This document shows positions 14,001 through 24,800 of a stretch of DNA of 64,000 nt, piece by piece; the stretch's first letter is position 1; every line of letters starts with the position of its first letter. The stretch is taken from assembly GCA_033964015.1 (NCBI GenBank), contig JAWWUD010000061.1:737001-801000 (forward strand). Reading direction: 5' to 3'. The notes beneath the pieces were generated by a model. It was not told the DNA's origin, made no database searches, and saw only the letters and a list, made by a program, of their open reading frames with translations. The position numbers were made by a program, and so were the translations under genes. The stretch is from Scolanthus callimorphus (Eukaryota; Cnidaria; Anthozoa; Actiniaria; Edwardsiidae).

Positions 14001-17000
14001 GGGGTGAGTAAAATCGAAAGTTCCCGCAAGCACTAGGGTAATATAGGCACACCCAGGCAATAAAAATAATCCCAATGAATGAATTGATCGAGAAGCCCCT
14101 TCTACCCCCCCCCCCCCTCCCAAATTCCCGCGCCTTTCCCATTATCATGTGGTTTGAAGGAGCACGGGAATTCTGAGCGTTTCGATGAAAAGATCGATCA
14201 CGATTATAATAATTGTGTTACATGGATGGATTTGTGTAGACGCCACGCACGTGCCTGTCACGCCAGTAATACACACAAGGGGTATGGTTTATTAGTGCGA
14301 GCGGCGACAGGCGAGATTCAAGCACAGATTATTTTGCTAACTATGAGCAGCAAGCACTCTTCGGTTTTGACTGCAGGCACATGAGCAGTTATCGACCACA
14401 TACAGTACATTAATTTGAGGATGCGAACATTTGTAAGGATAAGGCCTGAAGTGTGGTGATTTGGAGAAATCAGTACACGAGAATCATGAATTCTGTTCCA
14501 AAGGATTGTGAATTCTCACGTCGTCCCTGACATCCTACACAACCGAGCAAGATCTATAGATGTTTGTCTGTTTCCATTAGAGTGCTGATATTTCTCTACA
14601 AGGATTTATCCTGAAAAAAAAACTAGCTGAACTAAAGTTCAAGCAGTTATGTTGTTATTAATACTTTGGACTGGGAGGACATGCCTACCGCGCACCGCGT
14701 TGGAGTTCCCTATTTTAATACCACGCCGAAACCGATTGTTTTGCTGCAAAGACCACACTGGATCCCTTGAAATAACTCCACCAAACGTAAGTCTCACAAT
14801 CTTAATTCTATTAACTGGGAAATAGAGGCTGTTTTCTAGTTTGATTTCACTCCCCGCAACTTGATACGCACAGGTCGGCGGGTCAAATAACCCGCTATTA
14901 GCGTGAAATCTACCGAATTCGTCCTTCAGTTTTAGGGCGCTCAAGGAAAAAGCCAAAGAAATGTTTATATATTCTTAAAATACTACCTCTCCTTGTTCTA
15001 ATTCTAGAATTTAGGCTGATTTGAAGAATGGCCCCGAACCTAAATTCGGCATTTACTTTAGCCAGTAAAACACTGTGTTGTCAAGTGGCTTCGAAAGAAT
15101 GGTGTTAATCGAGGACATAAATATGATCTTAATCCGGAAATTCACCACTGATCAATTATTTATTATCTGTTGATCGAAAATTAAGTGCTAAATCCACTGC
15201 AAATATCGTTATAAAAACTACGCGAGGCAATTTGTGGGCCCCTTGAATTTCACTTAAATAACTGGCCTCAGACCGGCGAAAACGTAAATCTCGAAAAAAT
15301 CGAAAAAATCCCCCCGGACTGCGAAAAAAACCCTATAACGGTCTTAATCTCACTAAAATCTTGCTACAAACTTAAAATGAGGGTAAAACAATTTGAGCTC
15401 TGACCGCCCATTGCTCGATTTTGTGTGCATTCGCTCTTAATAATCAAAAAGCCGTTAACAGATATTAGGTTTAGACGCCTGGAAATGCTGAGTTGTCCCT
15501 AACACCTGGAATTCGGATCAATTTCATCATAACTGCTCCAGAATGTCTCTCCTCCCACCCTGGAAGAATCAACCTTTTAGAATGTACTCACCTTTTAAGA
15601 CAGTGTAGTCCCGGTTGGAATGAATGGAGGTTGTCCTTTCATCCAGGTACAACGGAATCAGGATTTTCAACTAATTTCTCGGTTTTAGTCTTCTCGCGAC
15701 AGGTCAACCCAACCGAAATGGTTTGAACCATTATGTCTCGACAAAGCAATCGCTCGTTCGGACCGGGATGACCGAAAAAATAACTGTACCATTTATCTCC
15801 CAAACGGCATTTCCGGGAATTTTGGCATAATATGGTAAGCACCCCAGGTCCTCAACCAGGATAGGGGTCATGAATACTGACTATACATGTCCTAGCTGGA
15901 AAGTAGGGACTTCTCTATATTTTACATAACAGGCTACCCACCCAAATACCAGGCGCCCGTTTCTCGAAACGCCCGAGAATTCTCGGGCCCGAGAACTTTG
16001 TTTTGAATTTTTATGGATTTATCAAAACTGTTTTTCGTTTTCTTTTCTACCCTGCTGATTTAATAGTCTATAACTCCCTTTTCGTGGTTATTTCTATTCT
16101 ATAGTATTTATAGAATTACGTTAGTTTATACCCGAAAAACTCGGGTGAAAAAGAATGGAAAGTTTTCGGGAGCAACTCTGACCTCCCGAGACTTTTCGGG
16201 TGAGTTTTTGTCGATTTGAGGGTTTGAATGAAATCGAAAATTTCTTTTTTGAGACGTAAATAGTATACATATTCACGGATAGGAAGTTGTAGACTATTTA
16301 AATTATCAGGGAAGAAAAGAAAACAGAAAAAATTGGGATCAATCTATTAAAATTTCAAAACAAACTTTTCGGGACCGAGAATTCTCGGGCGTTTCGAGAA
16401 ACGGCCCCCAGGTCCTCAACCAGGATAGGGGTTATGAATACTGACTAGACATATCCCTGGGAAGTAGGGACTTCTCTATATTTTGGTTGGTGGCGCATGT
16501 CATACCTTTTAAGGGTAAAAAACACGAGGCTTGGTACCTTTAAAGGCAAAAGGTTCAAGCAACACCTCCAACCATATTGTGTGCAAGCCCAACTGTACAC
16601 TTGTCATATACCAATCATACAAATTAATTTGGGCTGTTTATCTCTAGTCAATGTTCATGGTGAATCCATCGTTTGCATCCCCATTATTACTGATATGAGC
16701 ATGGCCATTGTCACGTGCACTCTCTGTGGTCAGCTCCTTGTCCACTACTGTCTCTGGGTCTGCCTACGCCCCTGTGGAGTGTCTGGTAACCTGCTACACC
16801 AGCTCCTAATCCCAGCCATCGCTCTTACAAGACCTCTTCGATAGTTCTCACTGAATATAAAATAGACACACGGTGAAATTGCCGAGTTTGCATTTGATAG
16901 CAGTAGTCTCAGATAAAACACATCGCAAGGGATGTGGATGTCATGCATTCGTACGATCGTGGTTACAAAATACAACAACCAGCACGAGACGAAGGCAGTT

Positions 17001-19885
17001 ATAACCGCTAACACCATATGGAAGACCTGCCTATTCAGTCTATTCGAATGGTCTTGAATGTTATCGGTATGGTATCCTGGAATTTTCCTTCTCCTCAGAC
17101 TGAAAATTATAATACCGTAGACAATTGTTATTACCGCCAGGGGAATCGCGTAGAAGAGTATGACAGTTACTTTGTAGAAGAGCAAATCGGCGCCTGGGCC
17201 GATTGTCCTGTCAAAGTGGACGAAGCAAATGATGTTGCCTCTCTCGGTGACTAGATCAATAGCGTATGGAATAGGTGATCTTGAGATAATAGCAGTCGTC
17301 CAAATTAATGCAATAGTTACCAAACACTTCTTTGTCGTAACGATGTTCTTCATGGGGAAAATAACCGCGAAAAGTCGATCAAAACTTATGGCCACCACAG
17401 TCAAAATAGACGCGATCACGCATGTCTCGTAGAGAAATGGGACGAGTTTGCAGAGGAGTACACCCAGGGTTCCCTTTATCAGCCAGGGATAGCCATACAC
17501 AAACAGGATCACTACACGGGGCATGTAAACCACTGTTATCAAAATGTCGGCCAGAGAGATATTCACAATGAAAAAGTTTATAGTTTTCCTCATTGTTTTG
17601 TCGCGATGAACTGTAAACATGACGACAGTGTTGCCGATGATGGAAATGAGGAATATGAACAGATAAGGGAAGATGCGAAGGACCTTGATTGTTAGGGAAT
17701 CTCCCATAAAACATGCAGCTTCTTGAATAGTACTTGATGTGATGTTCATGGTCGTACTTCTATTCAACATTACAGACATCATTGCACAGTACAATTCAAA
17801 TGAATTTGTTCATCTTGAATCAGTATCTATATTTTTTCCATTTTTTAGTGACATTATAATCTCCCTCGACTTTTCTTCCAATATACCAGTATAGGTTGTC
17901 CATTTCGTTTCCTTTTTAAATGAACTATATGTGAAGGATAACTTCAATTATCGACAGAAGTATGAATTTTCAGATATAGAAATATTTGGCTGGAATTACT
18001 AATAGAATGATAAGAAAAGCGACGAGTTATTCGCTCTCTGACTCACGTAAAAACGTTCTCCTTCAAAACAACTGATCGAAGATTTCAGAAATCTCAGAGT
18101 TTTGCTGCCAGCTGGTTTCTCGGTTTACACAGCCGAGTAAAAACTCTTATGTTGTCTCCCATAGCATGACAGGGTTTCAAGTTTTTGTTAAAACCCGTCT
18201 TTCATACTGTTGGATCAGTCATAATATTCATCAACAATTCTACTGTCATTTGACACTTTTAGACTAGACGAACTTTCGGAAAATCGTACTTCATGAGGCA
18301 TTTTCAGTAAAAGCTGGCAACAAGTTCCATCTAATGCGAAATTTTACGCTGAATCCGGATTTGTTTGTTGCCAACGCAGATTTTGCATTTTAAGAGGTGA
18401 AATGACGTCATGATTGACAGCTGTCACACAAACCTCTACATTAATTTTTTGCCGATTTTTTTTTTCAAATTTTAACGACCAGTCCAATTGAAATGGATAA
18501 GTGGCAATGCGGTATTCCAAAAAAAGTTTCTATATTATGGGATAGGGTGCTTGATGGGCGTAGAACGTCATCCAAAATGGCGTATCCAAGATGGCCGCCG
18601 TGCCGCCATTTTGGATATCCGGCGATTGTTTGAGGCCATCACGTTCAAAGGCTAAACTTAAAAAAAAAGACAAAAACTTAAACGATTTTGCAATACATAA
18701 AAAAATAGCAACAGACGATTATGTGGAAAGAGAATACTATATTGGCAAATATATGATTGTTGTTAGTAATTTAGGTAAGAAGCGCAATCCCCAATCACAA
18801 AATTATAGCAAGTTAGTCGTCCCTGCTGTAAAAGTTCTCACTTTGACTATTGATTTCAAAGCCTATCACTGAGTCAAACACTGAGACATCTACGACTATT
18901 GTTTTAAATGCGTGCAGAATATATAAGAACTTCAAAGGCACAGTTTTGTTGCCGGGACCAAGGATGATCATCGAAAAATGAGGATATCGTTTAGATCATA
19001 AAATCAAGCGGCGGTGAATCTGATTCACCTATTGATTTGCCTTTTATATATTTAATATGGCTTCATTCGACCAGCAGCACTGCAGTTCATACTGTGATAC
19101 CATGAATTCATTGTCAGCTATTTATTTCCATGTCTTTTTTGACTACCAGACTGATAGTTTCTAAAAATCAAATTTGACGATATGGCGGCCATCTTGGATC
19201 CGCCATTTTGAATATCACAGCAGCGCAATATCCGAATAATACGACACATTTTCGTATAGAACATTCTAAACTATCCTGTTCAAGTTAAATATTCGTTCGA
19301 ATTTGAAATATAGGGGTTCGCGAACAGCTGTCAATCATGATGACGTCATTTTCACTCATTAAAACGCAAAATCAGGGATGGCAACAAGGAAATTCGGATT
19401 CAGCGTGCAAAATTACATAAGAAAACTCTTGTTGCCAGCTTTTACTAAAAAATGCCTCGTGCGCCTTAAATATTGCAAAGTTCTGATTTTTCGTCTAGTC
19501 TATTTGCTTTCCATCTACTGGAACGAGGAAATTATTTGCACAAACACTAAAATTATTTTCAAATTATTTCCACTTTTCTAAGTGGAAAAATTGATTGTTT
19601 TTCAATTCTAGACTTAGAAAACATGAAGATTTAGATGAAACCAAAGGATCGTAGTCAATTTATTTTCTGTTACATTTGGTACAGCTCACTTGAACAAAAT
19701 GGAGTTTAAATGCTAAGACTAACTCACAGGTTATGGTACCGTTTTTACAGGCACAGCATATCAAGAAAATAGACGAGGACATGGCCGCGGCATTGGAGGC
19801 TGAGAAAGCCAACAGGAAAGAGAAACGCGCCAAGAAACAACAGAAGAAAGACGAAACCATGCAGGAGGACACGGACAATTCATAA
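5054..19885 (+). CDS. CENPS: Centromere protein S (CENP-S / MHF1), six exons
   Basis: CENP-S is a small histone-fold protein. It pairs with CENP-X, joins the CENP-T-W-S-X kinetochore complex, and as MHF1 supports FANCM at stalled forks. Exons read 5054-5122, 6156-6207, 9181-9252, 9359-9392, 11304-11370 and 19751-19885. Every junction is GT-AG and phases agree (0,1,1-compatible,2,0), giving 142 residues; the human protein has 138. Recognisable family blocks are RLKAALHYAVGRICEE (helix 1), the long helix 2 ending in ELSYRQC.ESFAVDLELFAK, then HAKRTTINNEDVKLLTRKSP, the strongest signature. The last exon is a lysine-rich helix, KEKRAKKQQKK, as in relatives. The start has a good context (AACATGG). 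The 8.4-kb last intron contains a transposon, a GPCR on the other strand and a MITE. No frameshift is seen. Confidence 0.93.
5394..5475. repeat. Fold-back repeat in CENP-S intron 1
   Basis: 'ttccctgctagcagagacctct' type sequence at 5394 is inverted at about 5453-5475, with 'gcatttcgctgaaatgc' near the centre. A small MITE or hairpin. The rest of the intron (5476-6155) shows nothing else I can name. Confidence 0.7.
6305..6734. repeat. 19-bp minisatellite, left block
   Basis: About 22 copies of the 19-bp unit 'catggacactaatgacaaa' with rare variants (gcc for gac). The array continues at 8546 after an inserted element. Confidence 0.95.
6735..8545. mobile_element. 1.8-kb element with 181-bp terminal direct repeats inserted in a minisatellite
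   Basis: Near-identical 181-bp repeats occupy 6735-6915 and 8365-8545, both running from CGCCATTATATTAACG to CACACTATGGCG. They enclose 1.45 kb without a coding frame. The host 19-bp array is broken as '...aaaCAT' and resumes with 'CATggac', giving a 3-bp target duplication. The layout resembles a miniature LTR element (TRIM). However, the ends are CG...CG and not TG...CA, and the repeat also begins and ends with a short inverted CGCCAT. The class is therefore open. Confidence 0.7.
8546..8885. repeat. 19-bp minisatellite, right block
   Basis: About 18 further copies of the same 19-bp unit as at 6305-6734. One unit is disturbed near 8641 ('cattacatgg'). Confidence 0.95.
9402..9535. mobile_element. 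Fold-back MITE in CENP-S intron 4
   Basis: 'attacacggtggcgcgaaga' is inverted at the other end as 'tcttcaagccaccgtgtaat'. It starts just after exon 4 (ends 9392). Non-coding. Confidence 0.75.
9695..9786. repeat. Hairpin with 28-bp perfect arms
   Basis: 9695-9722 is exactly inverted at 9759-9786, around a 36-base AT-rich loop. Beyond it, 9790-10424 shows no gene. Confidence 0.8.
10425..10760 (-). mobile_element. LINE 3'-end remnant with internal 97-bp tandem duplication
   Basis: On the - strand the text KKFIILFQGPGIWNSLP resembles the extreme C-terminus of LINE ORF2 proteins (FQGP..WNSLP). The 97-bp segment 10425-10521 is repeated directly at 10522-10618. No intact frame remains. Confidence 0.55.
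11480..11900 (-). mobile_element. Second LINE 3' remnant
   Basis: Reverse-strand translation near 11690-11780 gives MKRSFSYNGAVVWNNLSKK, a common C-terminal block of L2/CR1-like ORF2. At its 3' side (11484-11500) is a short (TAGG)n tract, typical of a LINE tail. It lies in CENP-S intron 5. Confidence 0.6.
12145..15436. mobile_element. 3.3-kb DNA transposon with ~760-bp inverted arms and TTAA flanks
   Basis: The left arm 12145-12904 and right arm 14679-15436 are inverted copies of each other with scattered mismatches. Ends read GAGCGAATGCACACAAAAAT. Both outer flanks are TTAA (12141-12144, 15437-15440). TTAA targets are used by piggyBac, Kolobok and Sola3 elements; GAG termini would suit Sola3, but this rests on memory. 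Short frames in the arms (12635-12850 and the - strand copy) are mirror images of the same repeat and not genes. The 1.8-kb centre holds GC-rich low-complexity DNA and no transposase, so it is non-autonomous. Confidence 0.85.
13440..13720. repeat. GC-rich fold-back and tandem repeat inside the transposon
   Basis: 'cctcgcgcgccaaggtcctcc' and its inverted relative 'gaggagcctggcgcgcgcgagg' frame a CCCCAGGGG core. Then 'tactccctat..c' segments repeat at 13562 and 13622. The same family appears at 20000-20115. Confidence 0.6.
15842..16483. mobile_element. MITE with ~55-bp inverted repeats between 80-bp direct repeats
   Basis: An inverted-repeat element spans 15952-16408; its arms contain GTTTCTCGAAACGCCCGAGA. 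On both sides lies a direct copy of an ~80-bp segment starting 'ccccaggtcctcaaccagga' (15842 and 16406). An 80-bp duplication is far too long for a target-site duplication. Confidence 0.75.
16745..17794 (-). CDS. Rhodopsin-family G protein-coupled receptor, intronless
   Basis: A 349-residue seven-transmembrane receptor in one uninterrupted frame. The N-terminus has glycosylation sites (NRST, NITS). TM1 carries the GN pair (residues 54-55); TM2 has NISLADIL with Asp83; TM3 has the disulfide Cys115 and ends in DRL (139-141) in place of DRY. A partner cysteine in loop 2 is at 190; TM5 has Pro218; TM6 has CW (271-272); TM7 has NSAISPCVY (303-311), a variant of NPxxY. The C-tail is basic. This pattern fits peptide/amine-type class A receptors, which are greatly expanded and often intronless in cnidarians; the ligand cannot be told. 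The start could also be Met16. It sits inside the last CENP-S intron on the opposite strand. Confidence 0.92.
   Translation of the reverse strand: MYCAMMSVMLNRSTTMNITSSTIQEAACFMGDSLTIKVLRIFPYLFIFLISIIGNTVVMFTVHRDKTMRKTINFFIVNISLADILITVVYMPRVVILFVYGYPWLIKGTLGVLLCKLVPFLYETCVIASILTVVAISFDRLFAVIFPMKNIVTTKKCLVTIALIWTTAIISRSPIPYAIDLVTERGNIICFVHFDRTIGPGADLLFYKVTVILFYAIPLAVITIVYGIIIFSLRRRKIPGYHTDNIQDHSNRLNRQVFHMVLAVITAFVSCWLLYFVTTIVRMHDIHIPCDVFYLRLLLSNANSAISPCVYFIFSENYRRGLVRAMAGIRSWCSRLPDTPQGRRQTQRQ
18260..19502. mobile_element. 1.24-kb inverted-repeat element, copy A
   Basis: Ends are TAGACTAGACGAA and its complement, followed by further imperfect inversion ('gaggcattt..agtaaaagctggcaacaag'). TA at both borders is compatible with a Tc1/mariner-like target duplication. 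A near-identical second copy is at 46354-47615. Subinternal 'aagatggccgcc' and 'ggcggccatctt' are also inverted. No transposase. Confidence 0.85.
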
Positions 19886-19999
19886 CAGTTTATCATATGA
19901 GCGTACAGTAGCTCCGCCACCGCCCCTGAGACCTTGTGAAGACGCTGTTTCAATTTTCCACAAACATACGATTTAGTCCTGTCAGGGTCTGACACATCC

Positions 20000-20115
20000 T
20001 GGCGCGCAAGGGTCCTCCCCTCACCTCCCCCCAGGGGAAAGAGGAAGCATGCTTTGCGAGGCGTCCTTTTCCTCTTTCCCTCCCCTGGGGAGGACCTTGG
20101 TGCGCGAGGATGGGT
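20000..20115. repeat. GC-rich fold-back repeat
   Basis: 'catcctggcgcgcaagggtc' is inverted as 'gaccttggtgcgcgaggatg', with 'aggggaaagagga' and 'tcctctttccct' inside. It begins about 110 bases after the CENP-S stop, so it may lie in the 3' UTR. Same family as 13440-13600. Confidence 0.75.
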
Positions 20116-20354
20116 CCGACATTGCCTTAGGAGCCATTGGGCGACTAATAGTGAAATTCTCGTCTTTGGTCGCTAAACTATACTTTTAGACGCCCGTTTC
20201 AGTAAGTTACTAAAGAAGGTTCGTTACCCTTTCCAGTTTTGTTTGTGTGTGCGTTATTGATATCCTCCATTCCTTCACTATGCGGTTTTTGTCCATTATC
20301 CAAAGGAACAGTAGCGAAAGAAAATGTGTTTACCGCGCGCCGTTAATATTTTAT

Positions 20355-20660
20355 TGATTTTGAATATTTCCGATTGGCAATTGTTTTTCGTTCAACTATG
20401 CGTTCTGCCTCATGTGAGGTGAACAATGGTTCCTGTGACGCATGAAGAAGACATAGAAAGTAGAACAACGACCACGAAGAAGACAATGAAAGAAGAACAA
20501 AGACCTTTGTTGTATTTTCTATGTCGTCTTCATGCGTCATAGGAACCATTGTCTGAAGAACTTCTCCCCCAAGATGCATCGCGCATAGTTGAACGAAAAA
20601 AAAAAACGCAAATCGAAAGTATTCAAATGAAATGTAGTTGACTTCAGCCTTTAGTGGCAC
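20355..20660. mobile_element. Fold-back MITE between CENP-S and CENP-T
   Basis: 'tttttcgttcaactatgcg' near 20384 is inverted near 20582-20600. 'caatggttcctgtgacgcatgaag' type sequence is inverted around 20520-20555. The right end 'ggcactttaag' resembles ends of the element at 60095. Confidence 0.75.
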
Positions 20661-21194
20661 TTTAAGTGTTCCCAACATCGAACCCTACGGAGGTTAGAGG
20701 GTCTTGTGATGGAAAAGAGATTTCTCGGTATTGGCCGTTGTCTGGAAATAGAATTAACGTTTACAAATTTCTGTTTTTGTATCTTTATTTTCATCACTTC
20801 CAAATGTTAAATGAACCTTTAAAGGAATGTTAAAACAATGTTGGTTCAGAAATAAGAATTCAAATCATTATATTCCCACTGGTCTAATTAGTGCGTATAC
20901 AGCTATGTAAAAAAGGTTGTCACAAGCGTACGTACCAAGACCGCTAAGTTTTATGGGTAGTGACTATAGAAAAGCTAAATAACTCCGTTTTAGACTACTG
21001 TACCATTAGCGGACCAGGCAGGATTCTTTATACTTTCAAGTTCTACCCTGTGTTTATTTCGTAATCAGCCTAATAGCAGATACTGTAAAACGAAGGTCAA
21101 TGTTTCTAAAGATGGCACATTTCGGTCTCGGCGCCTACGCAAAGACTCCGAGCGACAACCTTTTCTGAAATAGCTGTATGAACGTATTTACATC
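20661..21194. other. Spacer between convergent genes
   Basis: AT-rich DNA without a supported gene; it presumably includes 3' ends of CENP-S or CENP-T transcripts. Confidence 0.4.
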
Positions 21195-21345
21195 ACGGAA
21201 TTTCTGCAGAATCCCATCCACCATGGAAAAGCTAATTTCCCAAGGCACATGCATGGATAACCATAGGAAATCCGAACACTTCCCATTCTTCTACCATGGG
21301 AATTTCAGCTTTTCCATGGATGGGATTCTGCAGAACGTTCCTGTG
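21195..21345. mobile_element. Fold-back MITE
   Basis: 'ttctgcagaatcccatccaccatggaaaagct' type sequence on the left is inverted on the right ('agcttttccatggatgggat'). Confidence 0.75.
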
Positions 21346-21586
21346 ATAGTTATCAGTTTGGTCGCTACTCGAGCGCTAGGGTCGTTTCTCACACCCCACG
21401 CATTTCAGTGCAAGAGAGTCGAGCCTTTATTTTACTGTAAAGCGAGTACTTGACATAATTTTTTGCCATAACAGAAGTCATAATTTCCAATTTATGTCCC
21501 ATTGTGCTCAACTCGCCTTGGTTCCTTATTGCTTCCACCCTCCCTTCCCTCTGCCTCTTTGAGCTCCGTCAGGTCTCCTCCCCATT

Positions 21587-21733
21587 CGCCTTTGTCACAC
21601 GGCAGCCATCTTGGATTTTTTCTTACAGAAATGACTATACGTGGGTGAGCTTACACGCTTGGCCTCGCTTTCATGTCAGCTTCGCTGTATTAGAAAATCC
21701 AAGATGGCTGCCGTGTGACAAAGGCGAATACTT
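21587..21733. mobile_element. Short inverted-repeat MITE
   Basis: 'ttcgcctttgtcacacggca' and its complement frame about 145 bp, each followed by a copy of 'gccatcttggattt'. Confidence 0.8.
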
Positions 21734-21867
21734 TAATACAGGACAATTACACTGAGGCGGTATCTTACAAATGGTGTGGTAACTGTTCGATTGAGACACC
21801 CAAGCATTTGACAGGGGTATCACATTGTGACCATTAACATGCCTTGTAAGACCCGATGGTTTACAAA

Positions 21868-24800
21868 CTATTTTAGCACCACCCTATTCCCAGACTGCAC
21901 CACGGGTATGAGTTCTTGCCTGTACTCTAGTGGGAGGAACCTCTCGATCAGCGAGTACAGAGACTGCTTGTCGGTAATCAGTCCTTGCCTGCAACGACGA
22001 GAAGAACTACCATTAACCCTGTCATGTTCTTACCTAAATCACTAGAGTCTTGACAAAACCATGTGTTATGTTGGCTTTACTAAATAGCTCGAAATTTCGA
22101 ACGACCAAAATTTTGCGACAAAAATATCAGTGTGTCGCCAAATATTGACTGGTCTTTACAAAACCACTGGCTTTACTTACTAGCACGTCACCTGATGAGT
22201 CTGTCAGCACGAGAACAACTACAAATTTTCAAACTCTACACCTACCAAAAAAAACACGGTTTGGCTTCCGTCAATCAAACGAGTGAACAGCTCTGGGTGA
22301 TTTCACGGGGCTTTGATAGATCTAGTGATCTCATAGGGGCTAGTTAGGCTTCAAAACAGAATTTTTCACTGTAAAATGCAAACCAAACTCGGAAAACATG
22401 CGTGGACTTGACTTAAAAGGTTTGATTGACGGAAGCCAAAACGCAGTTTGGTGTTCGGAAATGTCAAGTGGGAGTTCGTAGAATTATGAAAATCGCAATA
22501 AAACCTCACGAAAACGCTCGTGAGGCAGGCTATTCCACGATTTCGAAAGTTGATTTGATAATTTATGTGTTGCTTTTACAGTCACTTGGACAGACCCTCC
22601 TCTGGTTTGGGCAGAGTCTAATGACAGACGAACTTCCGGTACCATTTTCTATTGTTTCCCTGATCTTCCCTGTAAACCATTGTTCAGGGAGCCAGCCAGA
22701 TTCGTCTCTAGAGATCTGTCTCTAGAGCTTAGGGCTATTTGGAAGGAAAGGCGAGAGCGCGCGCAAGGGTGTAGGGAAAGTGTCTCAACTACTACGCTAT
22801 TTGTAGATTAGAATAATTCTGCAAGGAGGTTGTACCTTTTCATCAGCAGCTCACATCAGAAAGCTCGATAGTCTGACGACCGGCGTGATTACAGTACGCC
22901 ATTAGGTCTGATGACAAGTGCTTGAAGAACAGCTTGGAGCTGCCGAAACAAGAATAGAAAGACGCCATCATGATGTCCCTGTGACGATGTCCCCTCGTTT
23001 CTACGATCCCAACACCTGGCGTCAGTACATTCTGTCAAAACGTTTTGATGCGCAATATTGTTTCTGTGTGCCCATGGAACTGTGACTTTTGGGTGGCAAA
23101 ATAGTATCTCAATTTTATCCCCTTCCATTGCCGGTTATAAAGACCCTGAAACGCCGCCTTCTTTATCTTGCACTTTAGTTCCTTTTTTCCGTACGGCAAG
23201 ACGCCTTCCAGGAAATTCCAGTAGGCAATCAGACCCCTTCCCCCTGGAACTTCCAGCCTTCAAAACAGAATTGAATCACCTGAAAATGCCCTTTCCGGAC
23301 TTGGCCACCCATGGAAATGTGGTGAAAAGTCCCCTCCCCCTGGTATTTCTAGGCTCCGAGACAGATCCCGTGAACTTAACTGTGAACTCGCGGGTCGTGT
23401 TAGTGATACATTAGCAGCTATTTTCTACTCGCCACATGCATGGGTTCATTTGATGTAGTATCATGTGCAGACTGGCTTCTAAAAAGTCACTATTTACCCT
23501 TGCTCTACCGCAGGAAAGCGCTTCTTTCGACACCCGAGCCGTGGAGAAATGCTGGAGAATACTTTTGACCAGATTGGATGGTAGGCCACATGATGATGAC
23601 GCTCCTGAACTGTTGAAGGACAGAAACACATTGTAATATTCAAGCATATGAATAGCTATTGTCTGGAAACGGAAACACGAAAGTCTCGTGCGAGTTTGCG
23701 ACTTGTTTCTGAGTCGCCTCCTAAAGTAAAGCGATTATTTTACTCATTGGAGTAAAACACAGTGGACCTTTTAAGGCTGCTATAAACTGCGGAGCTTTAG
23801 ATTTGCTTACAGTCAGCGGTTTTACGTCCTGCGCGATCTAGAACGTTTGGTGGCCGACACCGATATGGTAGATATGGCTTTTCTCTGGTGACTTACGTCT
23901 TGTTTGTGCGTGTTTCCTAGAAGCATTAGGTCTTGACTTGGCTAGTTTTTGAAAGCTAGAATAGAGATATGAAATACAAAAACATTAGATAAATGTCATG
24001 TGCAGCAAGTAACAGGAAGATGGAAAGGAATGATGACGAAGATGGGTGTGCTGATGAGTGTGGTTGATGATGGGTGTGGGTGATGATGGATGTGGTTGAT
24101 GATGGGTGTGGTTGATGATGAGTGTGGGTGATGATGAGTGGTTGATGATGAGTGTGGTTGATGATGAGTGTGGTTGATGATGGGTGTGGTTGATGATGAG
24201 TGTGGGTGATGATGAGTGTGGTTGATGATGAGTGTGGTTGATGATGAGTGTGGTTGATGATGAGTGTGGTTGATGATGAGTGTGGTTGATGATGAGTGTG
24301 GTTGATGATGAGTGTGGTTGATGATGAGTGTGGTTGATGATGAGTGTGGTTGATGATGGATGTGGTTGATGATGAGTGTGGTTGATGATGTGGTTGATGA
24401 TGACTGTGGTTGATGATGAGTGTGGTGATGATGGGTGTGGTTGATGATGAGTGTGGTGATGATGACTGTGGTTGATGATGAGTGTGGTTGATGATGGGTG
24501 TGGTTGATGATGAGTGTGGTTGATGATGAGTGTGGTTGATGATGAGTGTGGTTGATGATGGGTGTGGTTGATGATGAGTGTGGTTGATGATGAGTGTGGT
24601 TGATGATGGGTGTGGTTGATGATGAGTGTGGTGATGATGAGTGTGGTTGATGATGAGTGTGGTTGATGATGAGTGTGCTTGATGATGAGTGTGGTTGATG
24701 ATGAGTGTGGTTGATGATGAGTGTGGTGATGGTGGGTGTGGTTGATGATGAGTGTGGTTGATGATGGATGGGTTGATGATGAGTGTGGTTGATGATGGGT

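Noticed and set aside
12635..14956. Similar short protein frames at 12635-12853 (+) and 14639-14956 (-)
   Set aside because: They occupy the two inverted arms of one transposon, so similarity reflects DNA symmetry and not a gene pair.
22915..23581. + strand exon-like segments near 22915-23012 and 23515-23581
   Set aside because: They mirror the CENP-T histone-fold exons on the - strand, which match the family clearly.
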